DNA from: Acidimicrobiaceae bacterium RAAP-2 | GTDB lineage: Bacteria > Actinomycetota > Acidimicrobiia > Acidimicrobiales > RAAP-2 | Direction of reading: 5' to 3' | Length of the DNA stretch: 64,000 nucleotides | NCBI GenBank assembly: GCA_001443545.1 | Contig: LMAD01000007.1 | Coordinates: forward strand, 15,288 to 79,287 | Part shown: piece by piece, positions 63,249 to 64,000 of the stretch | How positions within the stretch are numbered: the first letter of the stretch is position 1 | Layout of the letters: each line of letters starts with the position of its first letter | Program-made: the position numbers and the translations under genes | The notes under the pieces: generated by a model | What the model saw: only the letters and a program-made list of their open reading frames with translations | Told to the model about the DNA's origin: nothing | Database searches by the model: none

Positions 63249-63632
63249 TCACCGAAGGCGACGATTGCCTCCCTCGGACCTCTCCAACTTCCGCTGGACC
63301 TGCCTGCGAAGTTGAAGGATGCGAAGCGAACCTAGCGCCAGCGTCATGAGTGCGCCAAGAACCACCGCGCCAAGGAGTGCCACCGAGAGGGGAAGGGTGC
63401 CAGCGAACGTGAAGAGGCTCACCTTGACATCCTTCGGATTCTGGAACACGAAGACCAAGATCACGACCATGACGACCAGTGCGGGAAGTAACCGTATCCA
63501 GGCCCTCGACGTTCGCGTCGACAAGATCACTTCCGATGTAGCAACTGGCTCAACTTCAGCCTCGTCCGGAACATCTCCTTGCTCGAGATTGTCTTGTGGT
63601 GCGCTGTCTTCACTGTCTGGCTGGTTTCCCAT
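63249..63632 (-). CDS. LapA-domain (DUF1049) small membrane protein
   Basis: 127 aa. The acidic N-terminus is followed by two membrane helices (about 50-68 and 80-105), with 'VFVFQNPKDVKVSLFTFAGTLPLSVALL' between and into them as in LapA/YciS, then a basic C-terminal tail ('LRRQVQRKLERSEGGNRRLR'). LapA-type proteins in E. coli link to LPS assembly, but in actinobacteria the role is not known. ATG at 63632 is chosen because GGAGG is 6 nt upstream; the in-frame extension has no such site. Confidence 0.78.
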   Translation of the reverse strand: MGNQPDSEDSAPQDNLEQGDVPDEAEVEPVATSEVILSTRTSRAWIRLLPALVVMVVILVFVFQNPKDVKVSLFTFAGTLPLSVALLGAVVLGALMTLALGSLRILQLRRQVQRKLERSEGGNRRLR

Positions 63633-63889
63633 GAAAGCCTCCAATCTGCCCCGCAATCGACGTGGAACGAACCCCAAGGAGCCTGCATGCTCTTCGTGAC
63701 GAACGTTCCTCGTGCTCTTGATTATGCAGCATGGGAGGCCGGGTGAATGTCAGCCTGCATCTGATCGTGAACATGATCACCCCATGAGCCCTCACCATTC
63801 TCGAAGGCGCCAGTCGGGGAATGTGTACGTCGCGCCGCAGACCAGAACCCACACGGTCAAGCTCAAGCGCCAGTGCGAGGTTGTAGATC
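63633..63889. other. Intergenic stretch before the putative IS end
   Basis: No convincing gene. On the minus strand a short frame (about 63807-63880) encodes a hydrophobic piece, 'LSLTVWVLVCGATYTFPDW', with no start of its own; it could be the tail of a gene interrupted near 63890. Confidence 0.35.
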
Positions 63890-64000
63890 TGTCGAATTGA
63901 CCACGCTCGCCGAAATCTCCCCAGACCTGCTCGTTGAAATTCCCCACCTGTGAACCCGTTGGTGGTCTGAGAATCCACCACTGAGGGTGGCCCCCTCCTG
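63890..64000 (+). mobile_element. Probable terminal region of an IS21-type insertion sequence (cut by the window)
   Basis: From TGTCGAATTGACCA at 63890 the sequence contains two imperfect direct repeats: GCTCGCCGAAATCTCCCCAG + ACCTG (63905-63929) and GCTCGTTGAAATTCCCCA + CCTG (63929-63950). Repeated CCCCA-containing blocks just inside a TG-starting end are typical of IS21 termini upstream of istA. A small inverted repeat (GGTGG..CCACC, around 63961-63980) follows. No transposase is visible inside the window. Confidence 0.45.

Noticed and set aside
62762..63349. Plus-strand open frame of 195 codons
   Set aside because: No motif, no SD or TANNNT at the right distance, overlaps the LapA-type gene, and composition is unlike coding sequence of the window.
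63712..63900. Plus-strand 62-codon frame next to the putative IS end
   Set aside because: Several His/Arg-rich stretches, no family resemblance, and it ends inside the repeat block.

Overview
The window is a stretch of chromosome from a GC-rich actinobacterium. The evidence is a mycothiol synthase (mshD), a PimA-like mannosyltransferase, an ANTAR response regulator next to polA, menaquinone genes, an FAS-II cluster, and gene order matching actinobacterial chromosomes (pimA..pdxS-pdxT-yebC-ruvCAB-yajC-secD-secF-rel; polA-rpsA..coaE-uvrB-uvrA; uvrC-rapZ-yvcK..gap-pgk-tpi-secG). My best guess is class Acidimicrobiia, but that is inference. Almost all DNA up to about 60.3 kb is coding, with many 1, 4 or 8 nt stop/start overlaps.

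Layout. 1-6.2 kb: PimA-like transferase, a degenerate M48-type membrane protein, PLP synthase (pdxS, pdxT), YebC and the RuvCAB Holliday-junction genes. 6.2-15.8 kb: protein export (yajC, secD, secF), bifunctional (p)ppGpp synthetase/hydrolase, hisS, aspS, rarA. 15.8-23.5 kb: alaS, ruvX, mltG, aroE, two SEDS cell-wall polymerases meeting tail to tail, and a BFN-domain protein. 23.5-36.3 kb: polyphosphate kinase, a YbhN-type membrane protein, a polyprenol-phosphate mannosyltransferase, menaquinone genes (menF, menG), a MaoC hydratase, a VIT-type metal transporter, mshD, a YgfZ-type protein, a TrpF-like protein without its catalytic Cys, the FAS-II genes fabD-fabG-acpP-fabF, and a tRNA-Leu just upstream of fabD. 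36.3-46.2 kb: menC, a small coiled-coil protein, a PdtaR-like regulator, polA, rpsA and a convergent dipeptide-type ABC transporter operon without a binding protein. 46.2-60.2 kb: coaE, uvrB, uvrA, uvrC, rapZ, yvcK (no whiA follows), gap, pgk, tpiA, secG and an orphan family-5 substrate-binding protein. 60.2-64 kb: a second tRNA-Leu, followed by visibly less GC-rich accessory DNA with a YefM/RelE toxin-antitoxin pair, a PAS-GAF-EAL phosphodiesterase, a LapA-type membrane protein, about 800 bp of gene-poor DNA and what looks like the end of an IS21-type element at the right edge.

The most consistent signal not explained by genes is a promoter grammar: a TANNNT hexamer lies exactly 6 or 7 nt before the start codon of at least 16 genes, as expected for leaderless mRNAs. 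Genes lacking this element generally either have a GGAGG-type site or overlap the gene before them. I used this rule to choose several starts. No CRISPR array, phage module, rRNA gene or obvious biosynthetic cluster is present.
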